A stretch of DNA of 64,000 bases from JAAZMI01 sp050948785 (GTDB lineage: Bacteria; Bacillota; Dethiobacteria; DTU022; UBA8154): assembly GCA_050948785.1 (NCBI GenBank), contig JBMNEM010000006.1:248001-312000 (forward strand), given 5' to 3'. Position 1 is the first letter of the stretch. Every line of letters begins with the position of its first letter. This document shows, one piece after another, positions 62,236-64,000 of this stretch. A program made the position numbers and the translations under genes. Under the pieces are notes generated by a model, which was given only the letters and a program-made list of their open reading frames with translations, was not told the DNA's origin and made no database searches.

Positions 62236-62251
62236 TGCAACATTCATGCCA
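62236..62251 (-). promoter_or_regulatory. Sigma-54 type -24/-12 promoter, proximal
   Basis: Read on the minus strand: TGGCATGAATGTTGCA, an exact fit to the sigma-54 consensus TGGCAYRNNNNTTGCW. It lies about 145 bp before the dctP start, in the right direction. Confidence 0.65.
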
Positions 62252-62275
62252 AACTATATTTTAAGTATTTTAATA

Positions 62276-62291
62276 TGCAATATTAGTGCCA
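62276..62291 (-). promoter_or_regulatory. Sigma-54 type -24/-12 promoter, distal
   Basis: Minus strand TGGCACTAATATTGCA, one mismatch to the sigma-54 consensus, exactly 40 bp upstream of the proximal site. It may be a second promoter or a decoy. Confidence 0.5.
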
Positions 62292-62610
62292 AGAAATTGG
62301 TTTTGTGCTAATGTCTGATAATAATTATATTTTGTAATCATTCAGCACAACAACAAATATCGAAAAAACGAGTATTTTTTAACTTAATCTCCGATTCTAT
62401 AGATGCTTTATCATGTTAGATTTAATCGTTTTTATCCCTTATTCATTGCATTTATCAGTTTTTTCGGTAATTCTTTTGCAATTTTCGATAATGACTGATG
62501 ATTGGCAAGGCCATGGTTGTTTATTTATGTTACAGCTGTGTTACAACTGTTTCGTAATGTTACAAAATATAGTCACAATATTTTACCCGAATGAAGGAAG
62601 ATAAAGGGAA
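62292..62610. other. Upstream region of the TRAP operon
   Basis: AT-rich, about 320 bp, no supported gene. An activator binding site for a sigma-54 enhancer protein would be expected here, but I see no clear palindrome. The 63-codon plus-strand frame at 62413 lacks a ribosome site. Confidence 0.4.
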
Positions 62611-62651
62611 AAAAAGGAAGACGTAGAAATCTGATAAACGTCTTCCTTTTT
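62611..62651 (-). terminator. Bidirectional terminator after the second flavin reductase gene
   Basis: A 14-bp stem, AAAAAGGAAGACGT / ACGTCTTCCTTTTT, with a 13-base loop, 45 bp after the stop at 62697. A- and T-tracts on both sides. Confidence 0.85.
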
Positions 62652-62696
62652 GGTCTTTCCGGAAACCAACCTGCAATTGCAGGCTATTGGCGTAAT

Positions 62697-63789
62697 TTAA
62701 CTGTTCTTTTGGGCTTTTCTTGCTTTTTTCTCTGCTTCAATGCATTCCACCGCTTCAAAGCGCTGATCTCTGACCAGGCAGGTGTTACAATAAGTACATT
62801 TAACCAGCTCATCTTCTCTCTTCTCTTTGAGTTTGAGGGCCCAATCCGGGTCAGCCAGTAAGGGGCGACAGACACCGATCAGATCAGCTTTTTCCTCTTT
62901 AACAATCTCTTCTGCCAGTTCGAGGGTGTTAATCTTCCCCGAAGCTATAACCGGCACTCCCAAAGGTGCCACTTCCTCCCTGAGACCTTTTGCCAGGTAC
63001 ACATGGCACCCATAGGGCAGGTTGGCAGTAGGCATACTCCTGGTTGAACTGTAGCCCGTATACCAGTCCCCATCCTCATCTTTCCCGCCGGCGGACACAC
63101 TGAGATAATTCAGTCCCTTTTCCGCCATCATCCTGGAAATTACTTTTGTCTGCTTCAATGTATTGCCGCCCATAACAAATTCCTCACCGCTAATCCGGGC
63201 CCCGATGGCGTAATCATCACCGACTTTTTCCCGGCATCTTTCCAAAATATCCAGGACAAGTTTTGCCCTTCCGTTGATGTCGCGGCCATACTCGTCTTTA
63301 CGCTTATTCAGAGAGGAAATAAAGGAAGCCAGGGTATAACTATGCGCTACGTGAATTTCAACGACATCAAAGCCCACTTTCTTAGCTCTGACCACTGCTG
63401 CTTCGTAATCCTTCTTGACCTGTTCAATTTCGTCCAGGCTCAGATCCTCAACCTTCTGCTTCCAACCCGTCCGTTTGGATTTCTTGGCATAGTGAATGAG
63501 CTGAACAGAAATCTTGGCGCCGGCATCGTGTACAGCCTGTACAAGTTTTTCTAATCCCGGCATATACTTATCGTCACAGATTTTAATTAACTTCGGGCTT
63601 CTCCGATCGAGGACACCAGTGGCTTCCACAACGATTAATCCTATACCACCCTCTGCTCTGCGGCGGTAACGTTCGATCAACGCATCAGTGACAAAACCCT
63701 CTTCCTCTGCCAGCCAACTCACAACAGGCAGCCAAACCAAGTCTGTTTTTTAAACTGAGGTTTTTATAGTTTACCGGAGAGAATAACAC
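62697..63789 (-). pseudogene. Second old-yellow-enzyme-type flavin reductase, N-terminal frameshift
   Basis: A close paralogue of the enzyme at 54466-55632: HVAHSYTLASFISSLNKRKD, GRPLLADPDWALKL and the cluster motif CTYCNTC...C. The long open frame begins only at WLPVVSWLAEEEGFV. The missing N-terminus is present upstream in another frame: from GTG 63789 it reads LFSPVNYKNLSLKNRL and joins if one base of the pair at 63737-63738 is removed. Either the gene is frameshifted or the assembly has one extra base; the rest of the barrel is intact. Transcribed separately, with its own terminator. Confidence 0.8.
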
Positions 63790-63860
63790 TAGGGAACAAC
63801 CCCTTTCTAAGTTGTAAAATGCTCATGCTCTCTTTTTGCCTTTTAGCTTTTTAACCCTTT

Positions 63861-64000
63861 TTACTCTTTAGCAGCGTTTTCTCTTTTTATTTTTTCTTCG
63901 ATATCTATCTTGAGTTCCCTTTTTGAAACTTTACCCACATTTGTCAAAGGCAGTTCATCAACAATTTCCAAGCGTTCCGGCAGTTTAAATTTGGCAATCT
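63861..64000 (-). CDS. C-terminal end of an acyl-CoA ligase, cut by the window edge
   Basis: The minus strand encodes IAKFKLPERLEIVDELPLTN, then VGKVSKRELKIDIEEKIK, ending at TAA 63861-63863. KxPexxxxVdeLPlTxxGKvxKreLr is the C-terminal catalytic-Lys motif of AMP-forming ligases. The gene starts outside the window. It lies upstream of the second flavin reductase gene on the same strand, so a ligase/reductase pairing occurs twice in this region. Confidence 0.85.
   Translation of the reverse strand, partial: IAKFKLPERLEIVDELPLTNVGKVSKRELKIDIEEKIKRENAAKE

Noticed and set aside
62413..62604. A 63-codon plus-strand hydrophobic frame
   Set aside because: No ribosome site; it lies in the AT-rich upstream region of the TRAP operon, where hydrophobic frames arise by base composition.

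Overview
This window looks like the chromosome of an anaerobic, spore-forming Firmicute of the Peptococcaceae/Desulfotomaculum-Pelotomaculum kind. The basis is indirect: a gerA-gerB-gerC spore germination operon, lower benzoyl-CoA pathway genes (BamR, BamQ, BamA) typical of strict anaerobes that degrade aromatics, strong AGGAGG-type ribosome binding sites with frequent TTG/GTG starts, and low to medium GC. The species cannot be fixed from the sequence alone.

Bases 1-36.8 kb form a large CRISPR-Cas island. It opens with the distal end of an array whose palindromic repeats resemble type I-C (1-197), closed off by an IS66-family element. Then follow csx15, cas6 and a type III-D-like operon: a Card1-like CARF nuclease, a Cas10-like polymerase, four RAMP proteins (one a two-domain fusion), csx19 and a CARF-LuxR fusion. 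Next come a type I-B set lacking its own cas6 (cas8b-cas7-cas5-cas3-cas4-cas1-cas2), a leader, and a very long array of 30-bp repeats. The array is cut in two by an IS21-family element, which itself carries a Mu/Tn7-like transposon (DDE transposase plus ExeA-type ATPase) inside istA. By hand count the array has 92 full repeats plus one truncated repeat before the IS21 and 19 after it. It shows heavy spacer amplification (runs of 6, 7 and 8 identical spacers) and block duplications. Both genes that should make and read cyclic oligoadenylate (Cas10 and Card1) carry frameshifts, while the RAMP genes are open.

Bases 37-49 kb carry the lower benzoyl-CoA pathway on the minus strand: BamA at 37.2-38.3 kb, BamQ and BamR at 44.6-46.7 kb. 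Between them lie cspA, a probable orphan omega-RNA/IS605 end, and the ger operon. After BamR come a DUF35/thiolase pair and a short-chain dehydrogenase.

Bases 49.3-64 kb, also on the minus strand, look like a catabolic and uptake region for an organic acid I cannot name. It holds a lone cytosolic molybdopterin enzyme, a sodium:solute symporter with its small partner plus a decayed duplicate, two old-yellow-enzyme reductases with [4Fe-4S] motifs, a CoA ligase, a methylmalonyl-CoA epimerase-like protein, a TetR regulator, and a complete TRAP transporter. Two regulatory circuits can be read from the DNA. Palindromes of the form TGAAC-N3-GTTCA occur in front of the TetR gene and the molybdopterin gene. 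Two sigma-54 type -24/-12 elements lie in front of the TRAP operon. The window ends inside the C-terminus of another CoA ligase.
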